Shown here piece by piece: positions 14,801 through 29,100 of a DNA stretch of 64,000 nucleotides (the stretch's first letter is position 1; every line of letters begins with the position of its first letter). Origin of the DNA: Casuarina equisetifolia (lineage: Eukaryota > Streptophyta > Magnoliopsida > Fagales > Casuarinaceae); contig CM052356.1 in NCBI GenBank assembly GCA_028551475.1, positions 1,374,001 to 1,438,000 of the forward strand. The letters are read 5' to 3'. The translations under genes were made by a program, and so were the position numbers. A model generated the notes under the pieces. That model was not told where the DNA came from and did not search any database. It worked only from the letters and a program-made list of their open reading frames with translations.

Positions 14801-17405
14801 ACGGTTTTTACTTAGTTTTCCTGCTATTTACGCTCTTTAATATCTTATCCTTAAACGATAATCGCTTCGAATGTGTCGGGAAAATTAAGGTGTGGTCACT
14901 CACACGCGTCTGAAGACGTGGGGAACAAGGACTCATCCCGGTATTATTCGAGTGTTCCCTACTCTATCTACTCGCGTTGCGTAGACGGTTTTACACCGTT
15001 GATGGACCAAAATCCTCTGATCACGGCTTGAGGATCCGGGACCGTTTGGAATCGTGGAATATGCCAGGAATACCCCCCTTTGCTCTCAGGAATCTTCCAA
15101 TCAGGTCCTTACATTTGAATACAATTTGCTCCCAAGATTTCGGTCTTAAGTATTTTCCAACAAAATCGAAAGTTATTTTTTAAAATTTTTTATACCCCAA
15201 AAATAATTCAAAAGAATTTTTTTTCATATCCTCTTTCTTAAATATGTTCAAGCTAATCAGAAATATAATTAGAAGAAATACTTTTAAGTCAATAAAAAAT
15301 ATAATTAGAGAGAATTTAAACTCAAAATACTTGATTTGCAATATTTTCAAATCTTTCCTATCATTAAATCACTGAAATATAAGATAATTTTTTTTTTGAT
15401 AAATATGCTTAAAAAACAAATTAAGAGATGGGTTGATTCTCACTAAATACAATCTTAATCTGACCCTTGAGTGTTAATAATGTTCTATCAAATCTAAAAA
15501 CATGCTAAATTAGATTAGACAGAGAGATAGGGAGAGAGAAGAAGGTTTTCTCAGGAAACTTGAGAGCTGAAAATTCACCGGAGATTCTGGTTTAATCTCT
15601 ACACGACACTCTTTCTTGTTTGTTGTGTGAGCTTCGTCAATGGTCTACCCTTCCGTGAATTCAGCAAACTTCCCTTTTTGTTAGACCGACCCATCTGCTA
15701 CCTAATTTTCTGTTAACTAAGTACTTTCTTGATAGTAAAAGATATTCTTTCTTTGTTAAAATTGATTTATAAATAAGAAAAAAATATTTTCATATAAAAG
15801 GAATAAACATATTTTTTTTTATAATTTAAGAGCAAACATATTAACTTATAAGTAATTTAAATAGTTGGAATTTGAAATATTTTGAACTCTATTCTTTCAC
15901 CCTTTTCCCAAGAAATTGGTTAGCATAAGAAGAAAAATTAACTAAGTAACTTACTTCGAAAAACATATTTTAATGAAGTCTCTGCGTGCCGTCCATGAGT
16001 TGGCTTTGTGGTAAGAGGCTTACTCCCACAAAATTTTACTTTTTCATTAAACCAAAAAATGTAAAACAGTGATGGATTGGAATCTTCAAGTCCACTATGC
16101 TAAAGAAAGGATTACTTGACTTCCATTTATCGTACGTTTGGTGAGTCATGTCATGCCTCATCTTAAGGGAAGACTTTCAATTCTTAGTATCTAGAAATGA
16201 GCATGTTAAATTAAACAAATGATACAATTGAAAATCAACTTTTTTTTTCTTGATTAAATTTGTGTTAAAATTAAAATAAATGATAATATGCTGTAGATCA
16301 CGCATGGTCATACCATGCTTTTATGTTTTATGTTGACTTATTGGGCTTTCAATAATAGGACTCCAATACATAGTGGGAATGAATTTGAGGAAAATCGAGT
16401 TAGGATCCTTTATGCTTTGGCCATTTTGATTTTGTTAAGTTTGAGCTGAATAAGTTCAAGATGTAAGCTTAGTTTTATTCTTAGTTTAATAATGTTGTCA
16501 AGTTTTCATTAAATGGGCAATGCATTTGATTGAGAAATAAAGTTATTTATCTCAAATAAGGGAAAAAAAAGACTAACACCTAATTGGCTGGCCTTTTTAA
16601 AGGGGTGGCTAATGAGCATCCTCTAACTATAAAGGTGGTTCGTAGCCAACTAAATTGAATTTGTTTCAAGCATTCATGAGTCAACCTTTTGAGGAGGCTA
16701 GAAGCAAGGTTACAAATTATTAATACTTTGAAGCTATTGAACCTTTTATCAATAGGTGTGAAAATGACACATCATATAAAAACACAAAAAACACAAACTA
16801 AGTGATAAACACTTAAAAGACATAAGATTTAAAATGCTTCAAACAAATTCATTTTACATCTATTACATAACTTACTAACTCTTTTTCCTCTTATAAATTT
16901 TTCTCCACAAGTAATGTATGTATTTTCCTCTTATAAATTTAAGAATCAAAAGAACTTAAAGTTTTTGGTATAAATATGGAGATACACTCACACCTGGCCT
17001 ATCTTCTCAAAAGACATTTGTGAGAAATAAGAATATTACTATTAATAAAGTTGAGGAACTCGGCATTTGAAATCGATGTAAAACAATCTCCAACATAGCC
17101 AGTGGATTGACCATTCCAAACATGAGAAACACTGTTCATGGGGGTTCAGGTATTGCAGATGAGATTTTTCTTTTTTAATTGCTAATGAGTTGAGGAATAG
17201 ACCAACTAACCAAACAAACATAAATGATAATGATGATGAAGAAACGATTCTCTCAATCAATTCTAGCACTGTTTAATCGAAGCAAGTTGTCTTCTTCCAC
17301 ACACTTTCTTTAAGTTCCATCAATGTCGAAAGAAAAGTGAAGAAGCCTGTGCCATTCCGGTGAATACAGGGCTTGCACTGTCATCATTCCACTTTCATCT
17401 TCACC
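14801..17405. other. Intergenic region between ATG8 and the first P450
   Basis: AT-rich DNA with the presumed ATG8 promoter on the left and the promoter of the first CYP706-like gene on the right. A TATAAATA string occurs at about 16969-16976, rather far (430 bases) from the P450 start codon. I see no gene here. Confidence 0.4.
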
Positions 17406-20400
17406 ATGATGACAACTCTCTCAGATTTCCTTCAACATCTCAGCAATGGAAACAACCAACTCTCGGGCTTGCTTTTATCGCTCTTTCTTGTCTTTACGCT
17501 CTTCTGGTACGCATTTTTTTACACCTGGAGGAGCGTCCCTTCCTTGCCGCCGGGTCCACGTGGCCTTCCGTTGGTCGGAAACCTTCTTTCCCTCGACCCG
17601 GAGCTCCATTCCTACTTCGCCGGCCTAGCCCAGACCCACGGACCCATACTGAAGCTCTGGCTCGGCAGGAAGCTTAGCATCGTGGTGACCTCCTCTTCCC
17701 TTGCCCGAGAAGTCCTCAATAACCACGACGTCACGTTCGCCAACCGTGACGAGCCCGCCGGAAGCCGCGCCACGGCCTACGGTTGGCGTGACATAGTATG
17801 GACCCCCTACGGGCCCGAATGGCGGATGCTTAGAAAAGTCTGCGTGCTCAAGATGCTAAGCAATACGACCTTGGACTCCGTCTATACACTCCGGCGTAAA
17901 CAAGTCCGGGAAACCGTCGGATACTTTTATAGTCGCATAGGGTCTCCGGTGAACGTAGGGGGGCAGATATTCTTGACGGTGCTGAACGTGATCACCAACA
18001 TGTTGTGGGGTGGGTCTGTGGATGGGGACGAGAAGGACAGACTAGGGTCAGAGTTTAGGGAAGTGGTCTCCGACCTAACTGAGCTTTTGATGAAGCCAAA
18101 CATCTCAGACTTTTATCCGGCGCTCGCCCGGTTTGATTTGCAGGGCATAGCAAGGCGGATGGATAGGTTGATCCTGCAGTTTAATCAGATCTTCGAAACA
18201 GTGATTGATGAAAGACGGAAGATTGATGTAGAGACTAGGAGCACAGCCGGAGGTAATGTTTCAGGCAAAGATAGTAAGGACTTTCTGGAATTTCTGTTGA
18301 AATTGAAGGATGAAGGTGATTCCGATCCACCTCTGACGATGGGCCACCTCAAAGCTTTGCTTCTGGTATGTTTATTGTTCATCCCAACCAAATTTAAATG
18401 CCATTTTTTCCTGCTAATTCTCAAAGTATTTATTTGTTTATTGTTAAAAGCAAGAATATATACACCTATGAAAACGATAGCTAAATTATTTGGTAATCTA
18501 TTTAACGGGGTTGGGATTGGGGGACTTAAAGGATTTATTGGGGAGGGGAGGCTCAAACCATGATTCTTTGTGGTAAAATTCCGATGGTCACTGAGTTGCC
18601 ATGGCTCAAGCTGAAGACTTGGTGATGGTTGACTAGGGATACCTTTATGTAAATTCTGTCGAAAATAATTAACATTAGTGTTTAGGTTTGTTCAACAGGC
18701 TAATTTATGTGTTATATTTTCAATTTAATAAAAAATTCTTTCCCTTATTTAGCAATAAGAGTTGATAAAGGTAGGAACTTTTATGTAACAGAGGAATGAA
18801 AGAATTAAAGGTTGAAGAAATGGTCTTTTGTCCATCCGTCGGGGTCAGTGGCTCTCATGGGATACTTCATGGGAAGGAGAACTAGGAAGAAAGATTGTCA
18901 ACATCGCAACCTATTGACTTTTTTTTTCTCTGCCCTTTTTCTACCTACCTAACCCGTATTTATTTTTTATGTGGACCATAAGGTGACATATGCTGTACAA
19001 TATATCAATCACAAGTTCCATATCGATGAGGTAGTTGATGCAACATGACACGGTCTACACAATAGATTTTTGGGTAGCCGGCTTAGAAAGTGACCGATTT
19101 GGAACCTGTGTAAAACCAATGATTAAATGCCAATTGACCACACAGAGATTAGATAAAAATTGCAAGGTAACGAAAATATTCATTTTGACATTTCTATAAT
19201 CCTAATGGTCACTAACGTTCCTTTTTCTTATCTGTTTTTTGGATCAATGAAAGCATATTCTCTTATTTACCCTTCATGAAAAAGTATCAACCAATTGCAA
19301 TCTTCTTCCCATGAAATAAACAAAAACAGATATGCGAATCTATATCTACATCTCAAGTTAAAAATGTAATTAAAAAATAAGAACAAAAGGATAAAGACAG
19401 ACATGAAAGTATGGGAGGGTATGGAGGTTCAATACTTCATCCTTAACGTTCTAAATTGGACAGAACTCTACCTTCCTTTAAAGAAGTAGAGTTCCGTGAG
19501 TAGGGCAACGAGAGTTTGGCAAAGGCATGATGGAGATTCCCAAATTGGGCTGCTTGTCTCTCATTTAATTATAAGATTTATATAGCACTCTTTATTTGTT
19601 TTATGTGCGAGATGAGAGTTTGATACTAAAAATAAAAATTTTTAAGCTACTTTTTGAATTAGTCTTTTACGTTTTCTACATAATATTAGAATGTAAATTA
19701 ACTCTACTCTATCCTAAACAATCTTAAACTTAATAATATATGATATGTAAGAATTATGTGTATGATGAGCCTTTCACACCAAAAAATAAAAAATTTTGAA
19801 TAAAAAAATGATCTTTCAATTCTTGAACTAACTTTAAATTTAAACTTTTTTACATGCTTGATATGGAGATTATGACAACTAATAAGTTTTTCTTTTGTTA
19901 AAATTTATAGGAAAGAAATGATTAACTAACTTATTTATAATAATGCTTAAATTGATACATTTAATCTAGTGTTTATTGTGCATAGGATATGGTGGTGGGT
20001 GGGACAGACACGTCCTCCAACACGATCGAGTTTGCGATGGCTGAAATTATAAACAAACCAGATGTGATGAAGAAGGCCCAGCAAGAATTAGACTCTGTAG
20101 TTGGGAAAAATAACATCGTTGAAGAGTCTTTCATTCAAAAACTACCGTACTTACAAGCTGTGATGAAAGAAACACTGCGGTTGCACCCAGTGCTGCCGCT
20201 CCTAGTCCCTCACTGCCCCAGCCAGACGTGCACCGTGGGGGGGTACACCATTCCAGAAGGGTCGCGGGTCTTTGTGAACGTATGGGCAATTCAAAGGGAC
20301 CCTTCCCTTTGGGAAAATCCATTGAATTTTGATCCAGAGAGGTTCTTGAACAAGAAATGGGAATATAGTGGAAGTGACTTCAGGTATTTCCCGTTCGGGT

Positions 20401-20606
20401 CTGGCCGGCGAATGTGTGCCGGAACAGCGATGGCTGAGAGGATGGTGATGTACTCACTTGCTACACTTTTGCATTCCTTTGATTGGAAACTGCCCCATGG
20501 AGGGAAGATGGACCTGACGGAAAAGTTCGGGATTGTTCTGAAAAAGAAGACTCCTCTTGTCGCAATTCCTACCCCAAGGCTGACTGATCCATCTCTCTAT
20601 CAGTAG
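17406..20606 (+). CDS. CYP706: Cytochrome P450, CYP706-like, copy 1 (intact)
   Basis: Two exons, 17406-18365 and 19986-20606, flank a 1,620-base phase-0 intron and encode about 526 residues, a normal size. The ATG at 17406 (MMTTLSDF) matches the start region of copy 3; nothing upstream is a better ATG. In order there are an N-terminal membrane anchor, the LPPGPRGLPLVGNLLSL hinge, the helix-I motif GGTDTS, KETLR (ExxR), DPERF, and the haem loop FGSGRRMCAG with the axial cysteine. Sequence style (DIVWTPYGPEWRMLRKVC, SDFYPALARFDLQG) is that of CYP706, whose known members oxidise terpenoids or other small metabolites at the ER membrane with electrons from a P450 reductase. The substrate is unknown. 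One oddity is AYGWRDIVW, where copies 2 and 3 have YGGSDIVW, in the SRS1 region that lines the substrate pocket. Confidence 0.93.
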
Positions 20607-21883
20607 ATAGGGCCTGCATTTTGGCTGTTGTAAATCAGTGAAATTTACTACTGTCCTGAAAAGATATATTCTCGTTAGCCTGCAGACATGCACGAAATTA
20701 TAAATTTGTTACGAAGTTTGACCCTTTATATAAAAAGAGGACGAACGGTTTCTCAAACAAAGGTAGACATCATACCTTTGTAAGTCCACAGTATCTCTCT
20801 TATTGTCCGATGTTAGACTTAGATTGCATTATTTTCTCCCATTATCTAGGTTTTGCTTCTCCACATGGGGCATCAACCCTGTAAGATTGGTTGCACCACC
20901 AAGGGCCTTGGTGTAGAGTAGAAGGGGGCATGTGTTGCCCACGCACTTGCTACATCAGCCCTACCGACTCGAGTGTGACCGGCAACGTGATCCATGACCT
21001 GCATGTAACCTGATTTCATCTCTACCTCTGTTGTGAAACCCTAGCTACCAAAGAATCGAAAATCTTCAAAAATCTTTGCCTAATTTGTGTAGATTCAATT
21101 GTAATTAATTGTTTTCCTTTTCTGTTTTATCTAAATTTCTATATGTACGAACATTGTAAATTTGTTTAATTGAATTGAAATTCAATCAATAAATCAAACG
21201 AATTTTGATTCACTATTCTTCCTCTTCCTGCTAAATTTCCCTACGACTCATTTAAGGTTTTGATAATCCTGTCTCATCCTTCATTCTTTCACCTAAGTCC
21301 CTAGTGAAAACTCTCCTAAAAAGCTAATTGAATAGTAGAGGAATAGCACATTCTTGTAAGTCTCAAAATATCTCTTTAGTTGCCTAATGTAGAAACTAAA
21401 TTGTGTCACTTCCTTTAATTTTTCCTCCTATTTTATTATTCATATATGCTTCTAATCACAAGAGTATGTGGTTTAGGTCCTTATAATGGTACATTTCTTC
21501 CCCTCCTTTCTTCTCTTACGTAATTCATGCATCCGTTATACGGTCACCTCTAGGCTGGAAGAAGTGAGAAAGCAAGTGTGATATATACATTAGTCGATTG
21601 TGAGCTACTATAGAAATTTTCGATATGAATGGAGGGTCCTTGTTGAATTCCATTTCTTAAAAACATTCAAATTGTTAAGACAATAATAACTCGATGGAGT
21701 GCTAATGAATCCTCAACTGCTAATCACTAGTCATAAGCATGTGGTCAATGATTTCGATGCTACATAAATATTGTTTATTGGACATAGGAAGTGATCATTT
21801 TGATTCCCAAGTTGCACAAAGCTGGATTGCAAGAAGCATAAGACAATCGTGTGAACCAGAAACGCTATTGTTGCTTATGGGAA
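20607..21883. other. Intergenic region downstream of P450 copy 1
   Basis: This is the 3' flank of P450 copy 1. Two loosely similar segments begin near 20778 and 21355 (gtaagtc..c...tatctct), perhaps old repeat sequence. No gene was seen. Confidence 0.35.
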
Positions 21884-22590
21884 GCTCCATTACCTCAAAT
21901 AATGTAATATCCAATTACATATCGCTCCAGAATTTTTGTAGATATGTATTTGTTTAACGTATGTCATGGTTTCCACGTCGATGGTGAAGATACTGAAAAA
22001 AATGTATCGATTTTTTGCTTAATCAAATAAATTATATTGATAGTTCTTAAGATATTTCTTTTAACTTGCATTTATTGTATATGAATTAAATGCAATAAAA
22101 GATCATTTTAGAACAAAATAATTGACATCTTAATCATGTTAGTTAAAGTAAAACTAAATAAATTGCATAAGTGAAAGGTTTTTTATTTTGAAACATAAAA
22201 TCTTTATAGAAAAATTTTATTTTGAGTGAGATCTAAAGTCTTTTAACTTTCATATTTTCATAATGTTTATAATCCATGTAATGTTGGAGTATATCCATAT
22301 GATTTTGTATTTTAATAAAATAAAATTTTTTATATATACATATATAGTAGTCATGAAGGCTTTAATTTTAACTAGTTCTTTATGATATAGTGGGAATGCG
22401 AGGGTTTAATGGATAATTAGGTTGACCTAGTAAGGTTAATTGGAAATGGTGGCAAGGTGGGTAGTTTTATGATGTGGTGGCAACACTTAGATAAAAGAGG
22501 AACACAGAGGGCTCCATGATAGAGGGGAGAAACACAAAAAACTAAAAGCAAAGTTCCACTAATAATAGAAGTCCCTCTTAGTGGAATATA
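21884..22590 (+). repeat. 0.7 kb dispersed direct repeat, copy 1
   Basis: This segment is repeated in the same orientation at 29898-30630. Shared landmarks include gctccattacctcaaataatg, ccaattacatatcgct, cgtatgtcatggtttccac and gactccatgatagagg-like strings in the same order. The middle part (ttgagtgagat... through ...ttttgtattttaat) resembles the tail of the LINE at 36240-36380, so the unit may include LINE 3' sequence. It has no coding capacity. Confidence 0.8.
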
Positions 22591-22599
22591 ATTAACTAA

Positions 22600-24400
22600 G
22601 GAACATCATGTACATTAATATTAAAGAAATTATTAAGGTTAGTCCACAATTCTCTATGTTCAATCTCCAAGTTACTTGCATAGATAGTAGACAAAAAAAT
22701 ATAGGTGCATATCTGACTTTTTAATTCGATAATGGATGACTTGAGATGAAGACTCTTGTAAGTTGAAGATCAAAAGCTTTCTAAAGGATCCATATTCTAC
22801 CAACCCTGATAAACCCATAATTATGGATATAATTCCAACCTACAAATCCTTTCCTCATAATTACATATGCATTTTCTACTTTGACTCTATGTTCAATCAA
22901 AATAATAACTTGAGGGTCATGGGTCCTAACAAAATGAGCTACCTTTCATAATTTAGGGCTTTTATTTAAGTTCCGACCATTCCATGATAATATTTTCATT
23001 TATTGGGAGGTTTATTCTCTTCCTCCATTATCCCAATCTCTACAATAGGATTAATAAATGTGTCCTCCCTAAGTAATGCAAATTTATTCTTGGATATAAC
23101 ATTTTACACCTTATCCTTTTTTCTTCTAGAGGATCGATTCTTTTTGGTACTTGGGAAAGATTTAGTATTTGTAACTATATCCTTAGTTAGAATAAGAACA
23201 ACTTTTATCTCAATTGGATTTGGAGTTGACCATTTTGCTTGAGTATGACAAGGTTCATTTTGAATGATTTGGACAGGAGGATCCTTTGTATGAATCAAAA
23301 TATGACTATCTTAGGTATTATCAATATGAGGATTCTGGGTTAAAGGAGCTACATTCTTTTTGAGTACTCAAACTTCTTTCTTTGTTGCAATACATTCTTT
23401 GTACCCAAGCTATTGCATACCTCACATTTCCTAGAAATCCAACAATATTTAACATGTACTTCATATAGTTCTTCTCCTTCCATATCAATATCAAACTTCT
23501 CATGGAATTCACTATTGATATCCATTAGAATATACACTTTATCATACGATGACCAAAGTTTTTGTTCAATAGTTTTATCCATGTATAGAGGTTTTCCCAT
23601 CACACTACTCACATAGCTCAAACATTTATTAGTCCAAAGCACATGTGAAACATTATATAAACACACCTCTAAATGAGAATTGCGGAGATTTTTGCTTTTT
23701 CCAATCTAATGAAAGGATGTCATTTCTAAATGAAAAGTGGCCTGCCTACAATATCCCATACTCCAACTTCTATAACTTTTTCCATTTTCTTCATATTTGA
23801 AAGTGAAAAAAAAAAAAAAACCTTTCATTAGTAGCTAACACCTTTGATAAGTTCTCTTTTCCCTATAAGTTTTCCACAACACCCTTCACTAAATAATATT
23901 AAATATTTTTAGTTAAAAAATATCCTACAAGTCAATTTGCTAAATGACTTTTTTCTTCCTCAATAACCTTTAGTGGTGGTTTAACAACAAGTTTATTCCC
24001 TTCCTTGGAAGGAGGATGGTAGTCAAACTTAGCCATCTTCATAAAATTGTCCATAGCAATATGATTTCAGGACAACCTAGAGTTTCTAATAGATGATTTG
24101 AGCTTTTGGCCAACTATTGCACTTAGTGAGCTCTTCTCCTAAACTTTTCCTCCCACACTAACATTTTCTATTTGAAATATTTCTTTACCAGTTGCAAGTT
24201 CATCAACTATATCCATAATTTGAGTCTTCATAGTTTTACCTAAAGTATCCAAACTTGACTTGAATAGTGATGTTGCAATTCCAACTACAATCTCAGAGTT
24301 TGTAGTACTTGAAGCTTTAGCAACAGTTGTCATTGTCCCACTTTGAGTATGTGCCATTAATTCAGATGTTCTTAACTTTATCGTTTGCAAGTTTCGCCTT
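22600..24400 (-). mobile_element. L1-type LINE remnant: ORF1 and endonuclease start
   Basis: On the minus strand, 24390-24139 and 23666-23349 encode pieces of a plant LINE ORF1. The second has LWTNKCLSYVSSVMGKPLYM, then EGEELYEVHVKYCWISRKCE, the layout of the DUF4283/CCHC-type gag-like proteins of plant LINEs. Further along, at about 22950-22600, the minus strand reads KVAHFVRTHDPQVIILIEHR, GFVGWNYIHNYG and FLSTIYASNLEIEHRELW, the start of an apurinic-type endonuclease domain (ORF2). Stops and frame changes are frequent, so it is dead. The reverse transcriptase part is missing: the element stops beside the 0.7 kb repeat. Confidence 0.7.
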
Positions 24401-26108
24401 TAATTGACAGAAAGAGCTTTAGAATTAATTTGATCTACCAACTTTACCATAGGTAGGTTGTAGGAAGACTAAGTTGATGTTTGAGAGCAAAACTTTGCAT
24501 CCACCTTTTCCCAATTCAAGACCTCCAATGGTGTTTCTAGTAATTTCGAATTCTCCCTTACTCCATCTCTTTTTTTTCTTTCTTTCTTCATCACACCAAA
24601 ACCCAATGAAAAGCAAATTAAAGAAAATTGGGGAATGATCGGAGGATCGAACTTGCCGCCGCTCACCTCTCCTCCCTGTTTTTTCCGTCACACCGAACCA
24701 ATCCAAACCAAAAGAGGGCACGAGATGGGAGGATCCGACTTAGACAAAATTGGGAGAGAAAGATCCAACCCGTCTACTCCTAGGCTTGCCGCCGCTCATT
24801 GTGCCACCCCTTCTCTCCACCGCTCGCATCTTCACCGTGCATCTAAAGTGTCTCCCACTGACTGTAATAGATGCTGCCTCTGGCACAAAATGGACACTGA
24901 CTTTGTCACAAAACGGCCAATTTGGCTCTAGGCAAGCGGTTTCATCATTGTCCACTGCCACTCGCTGGCATGAGTCGGCACGCGCCAACACGGTCTCTCC
25001 CTACATTCTACCCCTGTTCACTCATACTTAATGGCATGCTTTTCTTAGAATAATTCTAAACTCGTTTGTTATGTAATAAGGTTTCATATATTGTAGTTAT
25101 TATGTATATGTTATTTTTCTTAAATAAATTAGGTCTTTCATTTTATAAGTATAAGGTTTGAATCATTGTAACCAAATAAGTCATATTTCTCTTTGGATGA
25201 GTTTTGTTTAATCTTTTATTTCATTAATGAAAATGGTATAATGTTTTCACAGTTTCTTCAGTCTTAGACACCCCATATCCTATTGTTGCTAATTATTCAG
25301 AAATTCCAATGCATGTTACTTGGGGAATCAGCGCCAGATTGACGTTGTAATGAGTTGCTCATCAAATCAACGAAATCATGGCAATCCACAATTCTCTTGG
25401 AGAAGATCTTCATTAAATTGCGACAAAAGCCCCACCTTAGCCTTGTTGGCACCTACGTGGTGGTGGCCTGTAACATACATCCCAGCCCCCAGAGACCTTG
25501 TCCGCAAGGTCTAGAAACTAGTCGTAGATGCGCCCTTGGCGTCCTCCCATGAAACATCGGTAGGTGAGTGCCCAAGTCCTCCACCATGATTTTCTTCGTC
25601 GCAAGGCCTAACCACTCCATGCTCATCACCTTCCCAGACCTCTTTAGGTGACTGGACGGCGCGTGTCGAGATGGGCGGTAATAGGCGTTGTAGAAAGGGG
25701 GACTCGGACTTATTAACCGAACATGCTGGTTACTTACGTTGTCGTCCGATCAGACATGAACATCGGGAGTGGAGTACCTGCTCAGTTTCCGCTAGAATTG
25801 CGCCAGGGGTAGATGGAGGGGCATGGTTTGGCCCCACTTTTATCGGTAGTAGATGGATGTTTAGAAGCACGAACGAGAGCGAAAAGAAGGTCCCAACTTA
25901 AAAGGACCATATTTCCAAATTTATTGAATATGTACTATATCTTCGCATAAAAGAAATGAAGAAAGCTACATTGTATCGAGTGCTGCTGGATTTCATATAA
26001 AGATGAACAACATATATCACCCGAAATAAATGTATCATTTTGCGTCGTATTTATTAAATTATTCTATCGAGATCAGAGAACTTTATAAGGAAATGCCGAG
26101 AATGTTAG
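24401..26108. other. Intergenic region, possibly LINE 5' sequence at left
   Basis: Bases 24.4-25.0 kb lie upstream of the LINE ORF1 remnant and may include its 5' untranslated region; open frames there overlap on both strands and show no domain. The rest (25.0-26.1 kb) ends in the 3' flank of the minus-strand transporter gene. No gene was recognised. Confidence 0.35.
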
Positions 26109-29100
26109 CTAATGTGAAAGCAGAGTTGAATTCTCATCTATATTATCCAACTCAAGGCTCTTTTCCACTTCATAATTGATGTCAGTTTCGCTTGGGGAAG
26201 AACTCTGTGTTTGTAGATCTTGCATTTCGGCTGCCACCAATGCATCCATTCTTGCCCGTTCACGGTCTCTTGGATATGTGCAGTAGAGGAAGGAATAGAT
26301 GAGGCAACAGATTCCCCTAGGAATGCCAATTGCTAGGTAGAGTGCTTTGGCGAGGGATGAAGCATTTTCTCTATCTGTTTCAACCTCTGCAGAGCTTGAT
26401 GACCCTTTATAGCCATAAACATATTGAGACAAAAGACCAACCACGGGAGGTGCAAATGATGCTAGTATGCCCTCAAATGTTCGATCCAATGCGTAGATGC
26501 TCGTACGGGATTTTTCAGGGACTATCTCTGCAAATATAGGCCTGTCCACAGTTGGTTACATTCAGAGTATATACATGAAGGTGGTTTTTTTACAACCACA
26601 CTGCAACGAGTTGTAATGTTATGCTCAGGAATAAAGTAATGGTGGGCTTAAGAGACCTAATATAAATAATAGTTAACTTACAAAGAATGCTACGAATATG
26701 GTTTTAAAATTAGAAGTCTATCTAAGCTACTTATGCAGAAATTTATTCTTTTCCCTTAGTTGTTCAGAGTCTGTGTTTTATTAGCTGGTTGTTCGGTGGT
26801 TTTAGCTAGAGTTTAGTTGGCTTTTACTTCAACCTCAATATATTAAGCAGCTATTCAATTTCTTTTTTTTTTTCATAATTGAATAATATATTTCAGTTTC
26901 CATATTCGTTTTCAACACTAACATCCCTTTTTCAATGCATGAGCATTTATTTGCCTTCGGCCGTGTTATTTAACTGTGCATGAATGCCACATGCATGTCC
27001 AATTTGCATTTTGTACCGTGATAATTGACTGCAAGGATTTTCTGTCTCTTCTTCTCTTGACCAGCCAAACAATTAAAATGGAATCTCCTGTTCTGTACTG
27101 AAAAACCAAAACATAACCGATCGAGAATACTTACATATTAGTTGCTGGACCAGCCCATGACATCAGAAAGCCCATATTGAACAAGACCAAACCATGCATG
27201 AATGCTGCGGATGGATCGTCAGGCAACAGTAGCAGCAAAATTGCAGCTAAAGGAACAGCCGAAAATGTGCTTATTTGCGCTAGAATAATTCTTCCAGAAT
27301 TGGGTAAGCGTTTTGCAAGGAGATCACCCATTCTTCCACCAAACAGACCTCCAAGGGAATAACCAAGTTCTAGTAAAGTAAAAAGGAATGCCGTTTTTTC
27401 ATGGGAGAAGCCTACAAGTTCCAGCCACAAGGGAACGATCCAGGGACACCTTGAGCCACAATTATCTGAAAAGATGGAATTCTCATGACTGACCTTGCTT
27501 CTTGAATTAGCTCTTGAAAGTCTGACCAAAAGTTCTTTGGAGTAATTAGAGTTTTAAATCCAATATCAGTATCAGAAAAGCGTGGATCCTTTGCAAACAG
27601 GCGGACCAATATACCAACAATGACACTGACAAATGCTACCGCATGAAAAGCAATTCTCCAACCAGATATGCCCATGACTGATGTTGAGGCTAAAAGCACA
27701 GCACAGAATCCACCAATGATTGCGCCGAGGCTTCCAGTTAGCTGTAACCATCCAAAGGCAGTTCCACGATTGGTATCGTTTGTTGAGTCAGCAACTAGGG
27801 ACTGAATAGAAGGTATGACAATGGCAAGTCCGATTCCATTTAAACCTCGTGAGACCGCAACCTAATTGGCCAAAATTATCCAAAACTGTTATGACACATG
27901 CAGCTGAATAAGCATTGTCTATTTTGGGGTACAAAAGCAAGAAATGAAATAGATTAGGCAATATTTTCCTAATAACCAATAATCTATCACAAACAAACGC
28001 AAATGCTCTTTAAGATTCAACTTATTGAAGATTCGAACATCAGAGAACGCCGCTCCACCATTAGAACTTCAGCTTTTTGAGCTATCAAAAGTTGTCTCAA
28101 TTCAGGTAATGGAACAATAATTTGTACTTGGTTTAGATAAGCACCCAATATATTTTGCTAAAATATGTCGAAATTCGCCCTTAATCAGATTTCAAATACC
28201 TATAAGTCATCATAAACGAATTTTCAAACAAGTATTATTTGGAACCCTAGCATCCCAATGTCCTTATTTATTTATGTTGTTACTTCTTTGCCTATAATTC
28301 AACAGATGGGACATAAGTTATTAAAATACATTAAAATGTTAATTGCATTTATGTTAAAATGCCAAAATATTAGTTGATGCCAAAGTTTAGGTCATTAAAA
28401 TTGTTTCTTAAATCAAATCTGACCTAATAAAAAACTAAAGTAGGACTTAGTATCTGTCTATCTATTGTTTTTACAATCCATCAAACTTTCTTAGCTACTA
28501 GATTACCCATTGTATAATTTTGGTGTAAAATAAAAAAATTTAGTTTGATGTGGACTATACAATCTATTTTCAGTTTTCGTTGAAACATTCAAAAGCTGAT
28601 TCTTAATTAGTGAGAGAGCACATCTGTTGTGTGGAGTTTAAATCAATTAGATATGTCAAACACATCTAAAATGATCCAAATTTTGATTTTTTATTGACTT
28701 AAATATTAAAATCAATGACAGTTTAACATCCACCACACCATAATTTATGGATTTCCTCACCAACTAGGCTCCACGTTATCGTATCGTGTAATTTTGTTGC
28801 AGCTGAAATGCTGTCGTTTTGGACAAGCTGTTGAGAAGTTGGGAAAGGCTCGGGGAGGGGAGACAGACAGTTTGAGACTTTTCGCTTATCTTCATCTTTG
28901 TCTAGGTTTCGGAACCTCCATAGCGCTGTGATACGTTCAGACCTTGTTTTCAGATTGTTGCAAAGTGTATAATATGTGGCACTTCTGTGGTGCTTTGTTT
29001 TTTTTTCTGTGTTGTGACATTATTGCCCAGTTTTGTTTCAATATAATAATACACTTAATCGGCACTAGATTTTGTCGTTATACTATATAATAGATATCAC

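Noticed and set aside
17360-17677. Proline/arginine-rich frame on + over P450 copy 1
   Set aside because: Alternative-frame shadow of the P450 N-terminal hinge region.
24635-25031. Overlapping open frames on both strands near 24.6-25.0 kb
   Set aside because: Mutually overlapping, no domain; at most 5' sequence of the LINE remnant.
25320-25901. Several short frames on +
   Set aside because: Short, overlapping and without motifs; no splice structure found that joins them.
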